DNA of 64,000 nucleotides from Mycolicibacterium flavescens (GCF_001722335.1 NZ_MIHA01000015.1:1-64000), one strand, 5' to 3'. Positions 17,801 through 30,637 are shown, numbered from the stretch's first letter. Translations and numbers: made by a program. The notes: generated from the letters alone by a model not told the origin.

Positions 17801-18597
17801 GCAGGCAGACTCTCCCGCCGGCGCTCGAGCAGCTTGGCCGCCATCGCGCCGAAGGCCAACGCAATCGTCGTGTAGATGACGACCTGGGTGCCCAGCGAGT
17901 AGAGCCGGAACTCGTAGAGCACGTCGGCCGGGAAGCCCTCGTAGACGATGGTTCCGGCGTCGTCGACCAGCGGGCCCGGGGTTTCCTGGATGCCGGGCAG
18001 CACCAGCATCAGCACCGCGACGGCCACGAGGTAGGCGCCCGCCGCGGCCAGCGTGGCGTTCCACGTCCCGAGCTTGCGCACCAGTTGCCTGCCCAGGTAC
18101 ACCGCGCCGACCAGCAGTGCGGCCGACAGCACGACCATCAGCAGGTACAGCAGCGTGCGCTGACGGATGGTCTCGTCCAGGCTCAGCGCCGGCGGGCTCG
18201 CGGGGTACTTGAGCGTTGGCACGATGTACAGGCTGATCAGCATTCCGGCCGCGATGTACACCGACAGCAGCCGCGCCGAGATGTTACCCACCCGGCCGTA
18301 GGCCACCGCGAACACGACCGCGAAGATCGCCGCGATCGCGAGGCTGAAGAGCAGCACACCGAGTCCCATGCCGATGTTCATCTGCACGGCGCGGTCGAAG
18401 CCGCCGCCGTGGTCGTGGCCGTGTCCGTGGGCGGCGTCGGCGTGGGCCGTCATCGCCTCATGCGCGGCGCCGACACCCTCCTCGTATCCGATCGCGAGGT
18501 CGATCTGCGGTTCGACGAAGATCCGGGCGAAGACGAAAGCCAGCACGCCGGCCAAGGCGCCGGCCAGCAGGCCGCGCCAGATGATCTGCTTTTCCAT
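17797..18597 (-). CDS. cbtA: Cobalt transporter subunit CbtA
   Basis: A 266-residue membrane protein with about six transmembrane helices, starting MEKQIIWRGLLAGALAGVLAFVFARI. The His-rich loop AHADAAHGHGHDHGG (about residues 51-65) is typical of CbtA and suits cobalt binding. AGGAGATAACCGAAC precedes the ATG. It is paired with cbtB (24-bp gap) and sits behind a cobalamin riboswitch, consistent with cobalt uptake for B12 synthesis. Confidence 0.93.
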   Translation of the reverse strand: MEKQIIWRGLLAGALAGVLAFVFARIFVEPQIDLAIGYEEGVGAAHEAMTAHADAAHGHGHDHGGGFDRAVQMNIGMGLGVLLFSLAIAAIFAVVFAVAYGRVGNISARLLSVYIAAGMLISLYIVPTLKYPASPPALSLDETIRQRTLLYLLMVVLSAALLVGAVYLGRQLVRKLGTWNATLAAAGAYLVAVAVLMLVLPGIQETPGPLVDDAGTIVYEGFPADVLYEFRLYSLGTQVVIYTTIALAFGAMAAKLLERRRESLPA

Positions 18598-18621
18598 GTT
18601 CGGTTATCTCCTGCCGGTCGC

Positions 18622-18840
18622 TCAGTGGCAGGGGAAGCCGAGGAGGTGGCGGGCGTCGTGCACGAACTCGTGGATCGTGGTGTTGTCGGCGCCGAACACC
18701 GACGTCGCGCCCTGGTCGATCCCGATGAAGTACAGCACCAGCAGCGCCAGAAAAGCGGTGCCGGACAACCAGACAGCGGCTCCGGTCGCCGAGACGTCCA
18801 ACGCGGGGGCAACGCTCTTGCGAGCTCCGGGAGAGGTCAT
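18622..18840 (-). CDS. cbtB: Cobalt transporter subunit CbtB
   Basis: A 72-residue single-span membrane protein starting MTSPGARKSV. One helix (about residues 24-42) is followed by the conserved His/Cys-rich tail HEFVHDARHLLGFPCH, the CbtB metal motif. The ATG at 18840 has AAGGA six bases upstream and is preferred over an in-frame TTG two codons earlier. First gene after the cobalamin riboswitch. Confidence 0.92.
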   Translation of the reverse strand: MTSPGARKSVAPALDVSATGAAVWLSGTAFLALLVLYFIGIDQGATSVFGADNTTIHEFVHDARHLLGFPCH

Positions 18841-18864
18841 GTCCAATCCTTTCGGGGTTCAGCG

Positions 18865-18960
18865 CCCCTTTTTCAGATACCTGCGGCGGACGTCGGGTCT
18901 GACTATCACAGTGGCGCGACCGTTCTGGAGTCTCACCAGATTCCGCCGCCCGCCGATAAC
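18865..18960 (-). ncRNA. Cobalamin riboswitch controlling cbtB-cbtA
   Basis: Read on the minus strand, the leader of cbtB contains conserved cobalamin-riboswitch blocks in order: GGTGAGACTCC (18937-18927), GCCACTGT (18915-18908) and the B12-box-like AGTCAGACCCG (18904-18894). CCCC/GGGG stretches near 18843-18870 lie by the cbtB ribosome-binding site and could switch translation. High B12 is expected to shut off cobalt uptake. Outer limits are approximate. Confidence 0.85.
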
Positions 18961-19007
18961 ATCGCACATCCTAACCAGCCGGTCCAGCGGAACGGCAGGT
19001 ACATGGC

Positions 19008-19047
19008 AAAAAGCGGGCGGCCACCCCTTTCGGGGGACCGCCCGCTC
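19008..19047 (-). terminator. Intrinsic terminator of clpC1
   Basis: On the minus strand, 13 bases after the clpC1 stop, a long GC hairpin forms: AGCGGGCGG pairs with CCGCCCGCT across a CCCC-CGAAA-GGGG top. It ends in a run of T (19012-19008). This separates clpC1 from the cobalamin riboswitch. Confidence 0.88.
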
Positions 19048-19059
19048 TTGTCGCTCGGT

Positions 19060-21600
<2,541 letters not shown>

Positions 21601-21896
21601 CGGTGGTTACCTGCTCTCCATCAATAGGTCGGCGCCACGCGCGTCCCGATGTGTCCGAGCTACGCATTGCACCTGCCGTCCACTCTAATGGGCGGCGGTC
21701 CCCGGTGCCCCGCCTGCCGGTCCGCTCTGAGCGGACAAGCCGAGACACCGATCCCGCGTCGGGGTGAATACCCGACGCATATGCATTAGCAACGCAGCTG
21801 ACGCGGATTTCGTTTCCCGGGTCGGCGCCGGCGGGTTCGCGGCTAGCGAACACCGCCCGACAGCCAACGAATTGATTGCCGAGCGAAATGGCGGAT
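21601..21896. other. Intergenic region lsr2 - clpC1
   Basis: This 296-bp gap lies downstream of lsr2 and upstream of clpC1. It must hold the clpC1 promoter; a GGAGAGCAGGTAACCACCG leader precedes the clpC1 ATG. I saw no convincing coding frame, terminator hairpin or named operator. Base composition becomes less GC-rich toward lsr2. Confidence 0.4.
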
Positions 21897-22238
21897 CTAC
21901 GTCGCGGCGTGGAAAGCGTCGATCACATCGGCCGGAATGCGCCCGCGGGTGGACACATTGTGGCCGTTGCGGCGCGCCCATTCGCGGATCGCGGCGCTCT
22001 GCTCGCGGTCGATCGCCGCCCGGCCGCGGCCCGAACCGGCCGAGCGGCCACGTCGACGGCCACCGACCCGGCGGCCGGCCTCGACCCACTGTTTCAAATC
22101 ATTACGCAACTTCGCCGCATTCTTCGACGAAAGGTCAATCTCGTAGCTGACACCGTCCAGCCCGAATTCAACCGTCTCGTCAGCCGCCCCTTCGCCGTCG
22201 AAATCATCGACCAACGTAACGGTCACTTTCTTAGCCAT
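21897..22238 (-). CDS. lsr2: Nucleoid-associated xenogeneic silencer Lsr2
   Basis: A 113-residue H-NS-like protein. The N-terminal oligomerisation domain ([17 protein letters not shown], then [23 protein letters not shown]) is joined to a C-terminal AT-minor-groove-binding domain with the RGR hook in [15 protein letters not shown]. It silences AT-rich and foreign DNA. The ATG at 22238 fits the family. The 5' half of the gene uses unusually many A/T-ending codons for this genome, shared with the adjoining part of lysS. Confidence 0.96.
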   Translation of the reverse strand: MAKKVTVTLVDDFDGEGAADETVEFGLDGVSYEIDLSSKNAAKLRNDLKQWVEAGRRVGGRRRGRSAGSGRGRAAIDREQSAAIREWARRNGHNVSTRGRIPADVIDAFHAAT

Positions 22239-22347
22239 TGACCCACACGCCCTTCTGCACGGCACTTGATCCGCAATAAATCTCGAACCCCCGCGACCAA
22301 TGTGCCATATATGCGGACGCTATTCAACAAGATCGATGTCGGGCAGT

Positions 22348-23880
22348 TCAGTTGCCGTGGCGCCGAACAATCGGGAACAAAACCGTCTCCCTAATCGACA
22401 GGCCCGTCAGGGCCATCAACAACCTGTCGATACCCATTCCGGTACCTGTCGACGGCGGCATCGCGTACTCGAGGGCCGCCAGGAAATCCTCGTCGAGCAC
22501 CATTGCCTCGTCGTCGCCGGCGGCCGCCGCTCTGGCCTGCGCCTCGAAACGTTCCCGCTGTATTACCGGGTCGATCAGCTCGGAGTAGCCGGTCGCCAGC
22601 TCGAAACGGCGGATGTAAAGGTCCCATTTCTCGGTGACCCCGGCGATACTGCGGTGTTCGCGGGTCAAAGGTGTTGTCTCGACCGGGAAATCACGCACGA
22701 AAGTGGGGGCCCAAAGCTTATCGCCGACCGTGTGCTCCCACAGTTCCTCGACCAATTTCCCGTGCCCGTAGCCGCGGTCGCGGGGAATCTCGACGCCGAG
22801 TCGTTCCGCAATTGCCCACAACTTGTCAGCGGAAGTTTCCGGTGTGATCTCTTCGCCCAGCGCCTCGGAAAGTGACGGATACATTTCCACCGACTGCCAT
22901 TCGCCGTCGAGATCGTAGACAGTGCCATCGGCCAGTGGCACTTGCCTGGTTCCGATCGCCTCGTCGGCAACCTCTTGAATAAGCTCACGCGTCACAACGG
23001 CGGAATCGTCGTACGTGCCGTACGCCTGATATGTCTCCAACATCGCAAATTCCGGCGAATGTGTGGAATCGGCACCTTCGTTTCGGAACACGCGATTCAA
23101 CTCGAAGACACGCTCGAATCCACCGACCAGCGCGCGCTTGAGGAACAGTTCCGGTGCGATGCGCAGGTACAGGTCGGTGTCGAGCGCATTCGAATGCGTC
23201 ACAAAAGGACGCGCCGCCGCACCGCCGGCGATGGTTTGCAGCATCGGCGTTTCGATTTCCAGGAACCCGCGCCGCTCCAGCGCCGAGCGCACCGCCCGCA
23301 CCACCGCCACACGCTGGCGGGCGATGGTCCTGGCCTCGGGTCGCACGATGAGGTCGACGTAGCGCTGCCGCACCCGCGCCTCCTCGCTCATCTCCTTGTG
23401 CGCGACGGGTAGCGGCCGCAACGCCTTGGAGATGATCTGCCAGGAATCGGCAAGCACGGAAAGTTCGCCACGACGGGAACTGATCACCTCACCGTGAACG
23501 AACACGATGTCACCGAGGTCGACGTCGGCCTTCCACGCGTCCAGCGATTCCTGCCCGACCTTGTTGAAGCTGAGCATCGCCTGCAGTTGGGTGCCGTCGC
23601 CTTCCTGCAGGGTCGCAAAGCACAGCTTGCCGGAGTTGCGCGCGAACATCACCCGCCCGGCCACCCCGACGACGGTGCCGGTCTCGGTGTCGGCGGGCAG
23701 GTCCGGGTAGCTCTCGCGGATCTGCGCCAGCGAGTGCGTGCGCGCGACCTCGACCGGGTACGGGTGCCGCCCCTCGGCCAGCAGCCGCTCGCGTTTGGCC
23801 TGACGGATCCGGTACTGCTCCGGAATGTCGGGCTCGGAGTCCGCGGCGGCGGCGGTCTGGCGTTCATCAGGTTCGGTCAC
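22348..23880 (-). CDS. lysS: Lysine--tRNA ligase (class II)
   Basis: A 510-residue class II synthetase. An OB-fold anticodon-binding domain (about 70-180) precedes the catalytic core with motif 1 ([13 protein letters not shown]), motif 2 ([18 protein letters not shown]) and motif 3 ([15 protein letters not shown]). The GTG at 23880 starts MTEPDERQ. It charges tRNA-Lys. The last two thirds (22348 to about 23200) are noticeably less GC-rich than the first third. Confidence 0.96.
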   Translation of the reverse strand: MTEPDERQTAAAADSEPDIPEQYRIRQAKRERLLAEGRHPYPVEVARTHSLAQIRESYPDLPADTETGTVVGVAGRVMFARNSGKLCFATLQEGDGTQLQAMLSFNKVGQESLDAWKADVDLGDIVFVHGEVISSRRGELSVLADSWQIISKALRPLPVAHKEMSEEARVRQRYVDLIVRPEARTIARQRVAVVRAVRSALERRGFLEIETPMLQTIAGGAAARPFVTHSNALDTDLYLRIAPELFLKRALVGGFERVFELNRVFRNEGADSTHSPEFAMLETYQAYGTYDDSAVVTRELIQEVADEAIGTRQVPLADGTVYDLDGEWQSVEMYPSLSEALGEEITPETSADKLWAIAERLGVEIPRDRGYGHGKLVEELWEHTVGDKLWAPTFVRDFPVETTPLTREHRSIAGVTEKWDLYIRRFELATGYSELIDPVIQRERFEAQARAAAAGDDEAMVLDEDFLAALEYAMPPSTGTGMGIDRLLMALTGLSIRETVLFPIVRRHGN

Positions 23881-23903
23881 GTCGTGCCAGCTTAAATGAA
23901 CTC

Positions 23904-25133
23904 ATGGCGGGCCCCATCAACGCAGCGGCGGTGGCCGCGCTCGACGACGTACCGCTGGACTGGAGATTCAAGGGTCTGCCTGCGGGGTGGTGGGGCAGCA
24001 CCGCCGCCCAGCTGCGTGCCCGGCGGCCGGATCTGTTCGGCGAGGGCGCGGTCGGCCCGGTGTGCGTATTGGACGCCAGGGCGCTGGAGCACAACCTCGC
24101 GGCGATGGCGACGTGGTGTGCCGCCTGCGGTGTCGAGCTCGCCCCGCACGGTAAGACCCACATGGCGCCGCAGCTGCTGGCCCGCCAGTTCGAGGCGGGC
24201 GCCACCGCGGTCACCGTCGCCACCATCAGCCAAGTGCGGGTGTGGCGGGCGTTCGGGGTCCGCGACGTGATCCTGGCCAATGAACTGGTCGATGACGCCG
24301 GATTGCGTTGGCTCGCAGGTGAACTGAACACCGACCCGGATTTCGGGCTGATCTGCTGGGCGGATTCGGTGGCGGGGGTGGCCGCGATGACGGCAGCGCT
24401 CGAGTCCGCCGACCGCGCGGTCGACGTGTGCGTCGAGGTCGGTATGCCCGAGGGGCGCACCGGCTGCCGCGATCGGCGCGACGTCGACGAGGTGGCGCGG
24501 GCGGTGGTGGCATCCCCGCGGCTGCGCCTGGTCGGGGTGGCCGGTTACGAGGCGGCGCTGGGCCACGACGTCAACCCCGCCGGGCTCGCGCGGGTGCGGT
24601 CGTATCTGGCCGAGATGCGGGCCGCGGTGCTGCGGCTGGGCCCACTGTTCGAGACCGACCGCGTGATCGCGACCGCGGGCGGCAGCACCTACTTCGACGA
24701 AGTGGCCGACGCGCTGACCGACTGGCCCGCCGGATTGCCGGTGCGCACCGTGCTGCGCAGCGGGTGCTATCTCACCCACGACGACGGGCTGTACCGGCGC
24801 ACGTCACCGCTGCGCGAGGCGTTGCGCCCGGCGCTGAGCGTGTGGGCGCAGGTGATGTCGCGGCCGCAACCCGACCTGGCGCTGCTGACGATGGGCCGCC
24901 GCGACGTGTCGTTCGACCAGGACATGCCGGTGCCACGCGCGCTGCCCGCGGCCCGGGTGACCAAGCTCAACGACCAGCACGCCTACCTGAGGCTCGGCGG
25001 GCAGAGTGTGGGGGTCGGCGACTGGGTGCAGTTCGGGATCTCGCATCCGTGCACGGTTTTCGACAAGTGGCCGATGATCCCGATGCTCGACCACGACGGC
25101 CGCGTCGTCGAGTTGATCCGGACGTTCTTCTAG
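23904..25133 (+). CDS. Fold-type III PLP enzyme, D-serine dehydratase/D-threonine aldolase-like
   Basis: A 409-residue protein with an alanine-racemase-type N-terminal barrel. The PLP lysine lies in [12 protein letters not shown] (about residue 80). The C-terminal DSD-like domain contains [11 protein letters not shown] (about 379), where His and Cys bind zinc in D-serine dehydratases. Eukaryotic-type D-serine dehydratases and D-threonine aldolases share this layout, so a D-amino-acid lyase is likely, with the substrate open. It diverges from lysS with 23 bp between and overlaps coaX tail to tail by four bases. Confidence 0.82.
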   Translation: MAGPINAAAVAALDDVPLDWRFKGLPAGWWGSTAAQLRARRPDLFGEGAVGPVCVLDARALEHNLAAMATWCAACGVELAPHGKTHMAPQLLARQFEAGATAVTVATISQVRVWRAFGVRDVILANELVDDAGLRWLAGELNTDPDFGLICWADSVAGVAAMTAALESADRAVDVCVEVGMPEGRTGCRDRRDVDEVARAVVASPRLRLVGVAGYEAALGHDVNPAGLARVRSYLAEMRAAVLRLGPLFETDRVIATAGGSTYFDEVADALTDWPAGLPVRTVLRSGCYLTHDDGLYRRTSPLREALRPALSVWAQVMSRPQPDLALLTMGRRDVSFDQDMPVPRALPAARVTKLNDQHAYLRLGGQSVGVGDWVQFGISHPCTVFDKWPMIPMLDHDGRVVELIRTFF

Positions 25134-25951
25134 ACCGAGATGCCCTTCTTGACGCGGCCGCGTTGGCTGTCGCGGTTGCGGTCGAACACCAGCCGCAGCC
25201 CGTCGAGCGTCAGGTGCCGGTCGTAGTCGGCGACGGTGTGCACATCGGGCAGCACCAGCGGCGCGGTGTGCCCGGTGGCCACGACGACGGCGTTGTCGCC
25301 GTCGAATCCGTCGACGTCCTCGCGGATCCGGTTCACCAGGCCGTCCACCAGCCCGGCGAACCCGAACACCGCGCCGGACTGCATGCATTCGACGGTGTTC
25401 TTGCCGACCACCGAACGCGGCCTGGTGAGCTCGACGCGACGCAGCCCCGCCGACCGCGCGGCCGCGGCGTCGGAGGACACCTGGACGCCGGGAGCGATTG
25501 CGCCGCCGAGGAATTCACCCTTGGCCGAGACCACGTCCACGCAGATCGACGAGCCGAAGTCGACGACGATCGCCGCGCGACCGTACTTGTGGTACGCGGC
25601 GAGGCAGTTGACGATCCGGTCCGCGCCGACCTCCTTGGGGTTGTCGACCAGCAACGGGATGCCGGTCCGCACCCCCGGCTCGATCAGCACGTGCGGCACC
25701 GACGGCCAGTACTGCTCGAGCATGACGCGGACCTCGTGCAGCACCGAGGGCACCGTCGACAGCCCGGCCGCGCCGGTCAGCCGTTCGGAGTCGTCGCCGA
25801 TCAGCCCGTCGATGGTCAACGCCAGCTCGTCGGCAGTGACCTCGGGTTCGGTGCGGATACGCCAGTGCTGCACCACTTTCGCGTGATCTCCGGTACCCGA
25901 GATCAACCCGACGATGGTGTGGGTGTTGCGGACGTCGATCGCCAGAAGCAT
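25130..25951 (-). CDS. coaX: Type III pantothenate kinase
   Basis: A 273-residue kinase for the first step of CoA synthesis. The phosphate loop is [16 protein letters not shown], the active-site aspartate region is [12 protein letters not shown], and [14 protein letters not shown] is the second ASKHA motif. It follows panD by nine bases, joining pantothenate synthesis and phosphorylation in one operon. In M. tuberculosis the homologue is reported inactive beside CoaA, so activity here should not be assumed. Confidence 0.93.
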   Translation of the reverse strand: MLLAIDVRNTHTIVGLISGTGDHAKVVQHWRIRTEPEVTADELALTIDGLIGDDSERLTGAAGLSTVPSVLHEVRVMLEQYWPSVPHVLIEPGVRTGIPLLVDNPKEVGADRIVNCLAAYHKYGRAAIVVDFGSSICVDVVSAKGEFLGGAIAPGVQVSSDAAAARSAGLRRVELTRPRSVVGKNTVECMQSGAVFGFAGLVDGLVNRIREDVDGFDGDNAVVVATGHTAPLVLPDVHTVADYDRHLTLDGLRLVFDRNRDSQRGRVKKGISV

Positions 25952-25960
25952 GGTGGCCGC

Positions 25961-26368
25961 CTATCGCGGCGACATGAGCTCGGCGGCGTCCGCGGGCACG
26001 AATGCGGGGTCGTGGCCGAGGTCCACCTGACGGTTGTCGGCGTCGACGAACACGATCCGCGGCTGGTACTCACGCGCCTCGGCGTCTTCCATCGTGCCGT
26101 AGGCGATCAGGATCACCAGATCGCCGGGATGGATGAGATGCGCTGCGGCGCCGTTGATCCCGATCACCCCGCTGCCGCGTTCACCGGTGATCGCGTAGGT
26201 GACCAGGCGCGCGCCGTTGTCGATGTCGACGATCGTCACCTGCTCACCTTCGAGCAGGTCGGCAGCGTCCATCAGGTCGGCGTCGATGGTCACCGAGCCG
26301 ACGTAGTGCAGGTCGGCCTGCGTCACCGTGGCCCGGTGGATCTTGGACTTCAGCATCGTTCGTAACAT
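25961..26368 (-). CDS. panD: Aspartate 1-decarboxylase PanD
   Basis: A 135-residue pyruvoyl enzyme making beta-alanine. The self-cleavage site Gly24-Ser25 is in YVGSVTID and the active-site motif is NGAAAHLI. It starts with an ATGA overlap with panC and has GGAGGAACTG upstream of its start. The flexible C-terminus seen in mycobacterial PanD is present. Confidence 0.95.
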   Translation of the reverse strand: MLRTMLKSKIHRATVTQADLHYVGSVTIDADLMDAADLLEGEQVTIVDIDNGARLVTYAITGERGSGVIGINGAAAHLIHPGDLVILIAYGTMEDAEAREYQPRIVFVDADNRQVDLGHDPAFVPADAAELMSPR

Positions 26369-27303
26369 CAGTTCCTCCAGGGCAGTTCGTGTTCGTCGAA
26401 GGGGACCTCCGGACCGGGCCCGGACGGCACCCCGATGTCGATGGCGATGTTGTCGAGCAGTCGGGTGCGGCCCAACCGGCCGGCGATCAGCATGCGGGCC
26501 GCGCCTACCGTGGGCGCCGGTCCGAGCATCGGGTCGCGGATCTCCAGGTAGTCCAGTTCGATCGTCGGCACCGCCTCGAGGACCGCTCGCGCCGCGTCCA
26601 GCGCCGCCGCGACGCCCTCCCCCGCCGCGTACATTCCGGCCAGCAGTGCGGCCGACAGCGCTCCGGCGTTCTCGCGCTGCTCGTCGGTGAGGTACCGGTT
26701 GCGCGACGACATCGCCAGCCCGTCGGCTTCGCGCACGATCGGCACACCGGCGATCTGCACGTCGAGGTTCAGGTCGGCGACCATCTGCCGGATCAACGCC
26801 AGCTGCTGGTAGTCCTTTTCGCCGAAGAACGCGCGGTCCGGGCGCACGATGTTCAGCAGTTTGAGTACGACGGTCAGCACACCGGCGAAATGCGTTGGGC
26901 GGACCGCGCCTTCGAGTTCGGTGCCCAGCGCACCGGGCTGCACCGCGGTGCGGGTCCCGTCGGGGTACATGTCGGCGGCGGTGGGTGTGAACGCGATGTC
27001 GACGCCTTCGGCGCGCAGCGCGGCCAGGTCGTCCTCGAGGGTGCGGGGGTAGGCGTCGAGGTCTTCGTTCGCGCCGAACTGCAGCGGGTTGACGAAGATC
27101 GACACCACCACGACCGCGCCGGGCACCCGTCTGGCCGCGCGGATCAACGTCAGGTGGCCTTCGTGCAGGGCACCCATCGTGGGCACCAGCATCACGCGCC
27201 GGCCCGTGGCACGCAGCGCCTTGGTGACCGCCGAGACGTCGGCCGGCCGCGAGTACACGTTCAGCTCACCGGCGGTGAACTGCGGTGCACGTGTGGTTGT
27301 CAT
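26368..27303 (-). CDS. panC: Pantothenate synthetase PanC
   Basis: A 311-residue enzyme ligating pantoate and beta-alanine with ATP. Motifs are [15 protein letters not shown] (HIGH-like), [17 protein letters not shown], and [12 protein letters not shown] (KMSKS-like). The stop overlaps panD, and the start overlaps the preceding Rossmann-fold gene by four bases. AGGAG lies six bases before the ATG. Confidence 0.96.
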   Translation of the reverse strand: MTTTRAPQFTAGELNVYSRPADVSAVTKALRATGRRVMLVPTMGALHEGHLTLIRAARRVPGAVVVVSIFVNPLQFGANEDLDAYPRTLEDDLAALRAEGVDIAFTPTAADMYPDGTRTAVQPGALGTELEGAVRPTHFAGVLTVVLKLLNIVRPDRAFFGEKDYQQLALIRQMVADLNLDVQIAGVPIVREADGLAMSSRNRYLTDEQRENAGALSAALLAGMYAAGEGVAAALDAARAVLEAVPTIELDYLEIRDPMLGPAPTVGAARMLIAGRLGRTRLLDNIAIDIGVPSGPGPEVPFDEHELPWRN

Positions 27304-28226
27304 CGTTGTTCTCCTGGGCCGGTCAGTGCCGCGAATACCTCGGCGGGAGCGTGCGCCCGTTGAGCCGTGCGCAGCGAGTTCGCCCGATACGCTTGCGCCG
27401 ATTCGGGGTTCACCTCTGTCAGGGCGGCCAGATGGGCCAGCACCGCGGCGGCGTCACCGCGGGCGACCGGGCCGGTCAGCGCCGCCTGCCCGCGTTGCAG
27501 CGCGTTCTCCAGCGAGGCGCGGGCCAGCGGTGCGACGACGCGTTCGGCGATGCCGCCGGGAGCGTCACCGACGATCTCCTGGCCCAGCAGTTCCTGACCC
27601 CACAGCGCCGCGCGCAGCGCCTCGACGGCGTCGAGCAGCACGGTCACCAGGTGGTTGCTCGCGTGGGCCAGCGCGGCGTGATACAGCGTGCGGGCGTCCT
27701 CGCGGACCCGGAACGGTTCACCGCCGATCTCGAGCACCAGCGACTGGCCGATCGCGTAGCCGACCTCGTCGGCCGCGGTGATCCCGAAGCAGGTGTCGGC
27801 CAGCCGGTCGATGTCCTCGTCGGAGCCGGTGAACGTCATCGCCGGGTGGATCGCCAGCGGGACGCAGCCCTGCTCGGTCAGCGGAGCGAGGATGCCGACG
27901 CCGTTGGCCCCGGAGGTGTGCACGACGATGGTGCCGGGCCGGACCGCGTTGGTGGCGGCCAGTCCGGTGACCAGTTCGGGGAGCACCGCGTCGGGAACGG
28001 CGAGCAGCAGCAATTCGGCGCGGCCGGCGACCTCGTCGACCGGCAGCACGGCGGTGTCGGGAAGCCGGCGCTGCGCCCGGTCGCGCGAGGCCCGCGAGAC
28101 AGCGCTGCACGCGATCACGACATGTTCGGCGCGTTCCAGCGCGACGCCCAGCGCGGACCCGACCCGACCTGCGGAAACGACACCCACCGAGAGCCGCGCA
28201 GGGCGGAATCCGTCGGGCGTCGACAT
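27300..28226 (-). CDS. Rossmann-fold/DUF2520 dehydrogenase-like protein (Rv3603c family)
   Basis: A 308-residue protein. The NAD(P)-binding glycine motif is [18 protein letters not shown] near the N-terminus, followed by the DUF2520 all-helical domain ([20 protein letters not shown]). The fold resembles ketopantoate reductase-like proteins. Its coupling to panC by an ATGA overlap suggests a role in pantothenate supply, perhaps as a reductase of ketopantoate; this is inference. The ATG at 28226 was chosen over one eight codons upstream because GAGGTCA precedes it. Confidence 0.83.
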   Translation of the reverse strand: MSTPDGFRPARLSVGVVSAGRVGSALGVALERAEHVVIACSAVSRASRDRAQRRLPDTAVLPVDEVAGRAELLLLAVPDAVLPELVTGLAATNAVRPGTIVVHTSGANGVGILAPLTEQGCVPLAIHPAMTFTGSDEDIDRLADTCFGITAADEVGYAIGQSLVLEIGGEPFRVREDARTLYHAALAHASNHLVTVLLDAVEALRAALWGQELLGQEIVGDAPGGIAERVVAPLARASLENALQRGQAALTGPVARGDAAAVLAHLAALTEVNPESAQAYRANSLRTAQRAHAPAEVFAALTGPGEQR

Positions 28227-28307
28227 GCGAAGTGACCTCGCTGAAGTCAATGGTTTCTACGTTCCGGTCCCGCGGTGCGGGTACCGGACGGCCGCTGAAA
28301 GCCTAAC

Positions 28308-29570
28308 TCACTCTTCGCGGCGCCTTCGACGCCCGCCCGGTGTCGGGTTTGCCTGCAACCGCGCGAGCAGCTCGGCGACCGACTGACCGCCGGTGTCGGT
28401 GTCGTCGGCGCTGCGGCGCCGGGGACGCTCGGGCGGCGGTTCGGGAGCCGCCTCGGGCGCCGGGGCGGAATGGCGTCCGCGGCGCGGTTCGGCGGGTGGT
28501 TCCGGGGGTGGCCCGTCGTCGCCGGGTTCGGGCGCGCGTCGCCGTCCGACGTATTCCTCGGCCGCGGCCGGACGCACCCAGTTGCTGCCGGGGGTGCCGG
28601 GCGGCAGCCACTGTCCTTCCGCCGGTGCGGGTTGCCAGTCCGAGGCCGCCGGTTCCGGCTGTGGTGGCGGAGGCGGCGGCGGTGGCGGGGGCGGAGTCCA
28701 TGCCGGTGCGACCGGTTCGGGACGGGCGACCGGTTCGGGCGGGGGCGGCGGCTGCGCCGGCGGGGGCGGTGGTGGTGGTGGTGGTGGAGGAGGCGGGGGT
28801 GGTGGTGGAGCAGGTGACGACCACGGCGAGGGGCCTTCGGCTGCGTGCCTGCGCGCTTCGCGCTCGACGTCGGCGGCGCGTCGGTGCGCACCGCCGCCCG
28901 CGCCCACCGATGTCCAGTCCTGTTCGGGCGGTTGAGGTTCGGCGGGGACGTCGATGATGGGGCTTTCCTCGGTGTGCAGGTCGACGTCCGGGGTGAAGTG
29001 GTCGGCCCGGAAGTCGGGCTCCGGCGGGTAGTCGTCGATGCGGCTGCTGGTCACGCGGCCCGTCGTCTCCGAATCGCCGGCCCAGTCGCGGTAGGCCCGC
29101 ACCGTGGTGCGTTCGGTCTCGAGCGCCGGTCGGTGCGACAGGTCGGCGTCGAACAGGATCTCCAGGTTGGCCCGCAACGCCGCCAGCTCCGCGCGCAGCG
29201 CGGCCGCCTCGTCGGCGGCCTGCGCGCGTACCTCTCCGGCCAGCTCGCGGCGCAGCTGGCTCTCCAGCGACAACTCGTATTCGCGCCGCGCGGCGATCTC
29301 GCGGTCCAGCTGCAGGTCGTAGACGAGTTTGAGGTCGCGGACCTTGGCCGCGTCCACGTCGCTCTGCCGTCGGTAGATGACCGAGACGAACGCGCCGACG
29401 ACCGCCGCCCACAGCGCGAGGATGACCGCGAGCTTGAGCAACTCGACCCGATCGGTGAACACCAGCGCGCAGCTGGCCGCGATTGCGAGCACCAGCAACG
29501 CGGTCAGCAGCATCCATCCCGGCCGGCGGCCGCTGCGCCGGGACCGGGCGCTGCGACTCGGATCGGTCAT
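28308..29570 (-). CDS. Membrane protein with coiled coil and long polyproline region (DUF6779-like, Rv3604c)
   Basis: A 420-residue protein starting MTDPSRSARS. Two transmembrane helices (about residues 20-65) are followed by a coiled coil (about 70-140, rich in R, E, L, A), then a long disordered stretch with two proline runs (about 17 and 11 prolines; DNA near 28745-28810 and 28665-28700). The conserved C-terminal tail contains GQSVAELLARLQ and ends in RRRRREE. It sits next to the DUF3180 gene, as in M. tuberculosis. Function unknown; a scaffold role at the membrane is a guess. Confidence 0.8.
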   Translation of the reverse strand: MTDPSRSARSRRSGRRPGWMLLTALLVLAIAASCALVFTDRVELLKLAVILALWAAVVGAFVSVIYRRQSDVDAAKVRDLKLVYDLQLDREIAARREYELSLESQLRRELAGEVRAQAADEAAALRAELAALRANLEILFDADLSHRPALETERTTVRAYRDWAGDSETTGRVTSSRIDDYPPEPDFRADHFTPDVDLHTEESPIIDVPAEPQPPEQDWTSVGAGGGAHRRAADVEREARRHAAEGPSPWSSPAPPPPPPPPPPPPPPPPPAQPPPPPEPVARPEPVAPAWTPPPPPPPPPPPQPEPAASDWQPAPAEGQWLPPGTPGSNWVRPAAAEEYVGRRRAPEPGDDGPPPEPPAEPRRGRHSAPAPEAAPEPPPERPRRRSADDTDTGGQSVAELLARLQANPTPGGRRRRREE

Positions 29571-29648
29571 GGGGGCGACTGTACCTAACACAGGTCATTC
29601 CGCGTGTCGACCTCATCGGCGATTCGACCGGCGGACCTGGAGAATCGG

Positions 29649-30125
29649 CTAATCCGTTGCCCCGTCGGCATTCTCCGGCGGCTCGTCGGGCGATTTGCAG
29701 CAATGTTGCAACCACAGCGCCGCGACGACGAGGGCCAGCGCGCAGGCCGCGGCAACGACCGTGCCCGCGGTGTCGTCGGCCGCGACACGCATCGTCGAGC
29801 GGCGCGGCAACAGGTAGACCAGAACGCCGACCCACCAGCCGAGCACCGGCGCGCCCACCCACGCCGACGCCTTGGCGATCACCACCGACCGCGCGACGGC
29901 CAGCGGGTGCACGCGGCCCGACCCGACCCCGATCTCGCCGTCGTTGATCTTGTTGCGGATGTAGAACCCCCAGGCGGCTTCGGCGGCGGCGACCGCCAGC
30001 AGCGAGACGCCCGTCCACAGCGTGATCGGCGGGAACCAGCGGTAGAGCAGGAGCAGCGCCAGGTAGCCGGCGACGGCGGTGGTCACCGCGGCGACCGCCA
30101 GGTCGCGTTTGCGGGTCGGTCCCAT
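29649..30125 (-). CDS. DUF3180 membrane protein (Rv3605c family)
   Basis: A 158-residue protein with four predicted membrane helices, starting [24 protein letters not shown]. The conserved DUF3180 segment VHPLAVARSVVIAKASAWVGAPVLG is clear. Its start overlaps the folK stop by one base (TGATG). It is consistently linked to the folate operon in actinobacteria, but no function is known. Confidence 0.88.
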   Translation of the reverse strand: MGPTRKRDLAVAAVTTAVAGYLALLLLYRWFPPITLWTGVSLLAVAAAEAAWGFYIRNKINDGEIGVGSGRVHPLAVARSVVIAKASAWVGAPVLGWWVGVLVYLLPRRSTMRVAADDTAGTVVAAACALALVVAALWLQHCCKSPDEPPENADGATD

Positions 30126-30637
30126 CAGCGCAGCACCAGGTCGGTGCGCCGGACACCGTTGCGTTCGGCCGCATCCAGCGCGGCGATCAGGTCGTCGACC
30201 CGGCGCACCCGGCCGTCGACGGACAGCACGGCGTCGGGTTCCACCGCCAGCCAGGGCACCAGCACGAACGCGCGCTCGTGTGCGCGCGGGTGCGGCAGCG
30301 TGAGGGTCTCGTCGTGCGAGATCACCTCGCGGCCGTCGGCGCGGCAGGCGACGATATCGACGTCGAGCGTGCGCGGGCCCCACCGCCGGGCGCGCACCCG
30401 CTCGGCGGCCTGTTCGAATTCGTGTGCGCGGCGCAGCCATCCGGGGGCGTCGAGCGCGTCGTCCTCGGCGACGACGACGGCGTTGAGGAACGGTCCCTGC
30501 TCGACCCCGCCCCACGGCGCGGTCTCGTACACCGGCGACACCTCGCGCACCGCGTCGCCGAGCCCGTCGACCACCGAACGCAGCATCGCCAACCGGTCCC
30601 CGAGGTTGGAGCCGATGGACAGCACCGCGCGGGTCAT
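30125..30637 (-). CDS. folK: 2-amino-4-hydroxy-6-hydroxymethyldihydropteridine pyrophosphokinase
   Basis: A 170-residue HPPK. It transfers pyrophosphate from ATP to hydroxymethyl-dihydropterin. Motifs are [36 protein letters not shown] and [15 protein letters not shown] with the metal-binding Asp pair. It overlaps folB by four bases. Confidence 0.95.
   Translation of the reverse strand: MTRAVLSIGSNLGDRLAMLRSVVDGLGDAVREVSPVYETAPWGGVEQGPFLNAVVVAEDDALDAPGWLRRAHEFEQAAERVRARRWGPRTLDVDIVACRADGREVISHDETLTLPHPRAHERAFVLVPWLAVEPDAVLSVDGRVRRVDDLIAALDAAERNGVRRTDLVLR

Noticed and set aside
28308..30174. Long Arg-rich minus-strand frame across the DUF6779 and DUF3180 genes
   Set aside because: It overlaps two genes with recognised families in the other frame and has only low-complexity Arg/Pro/Gly content.
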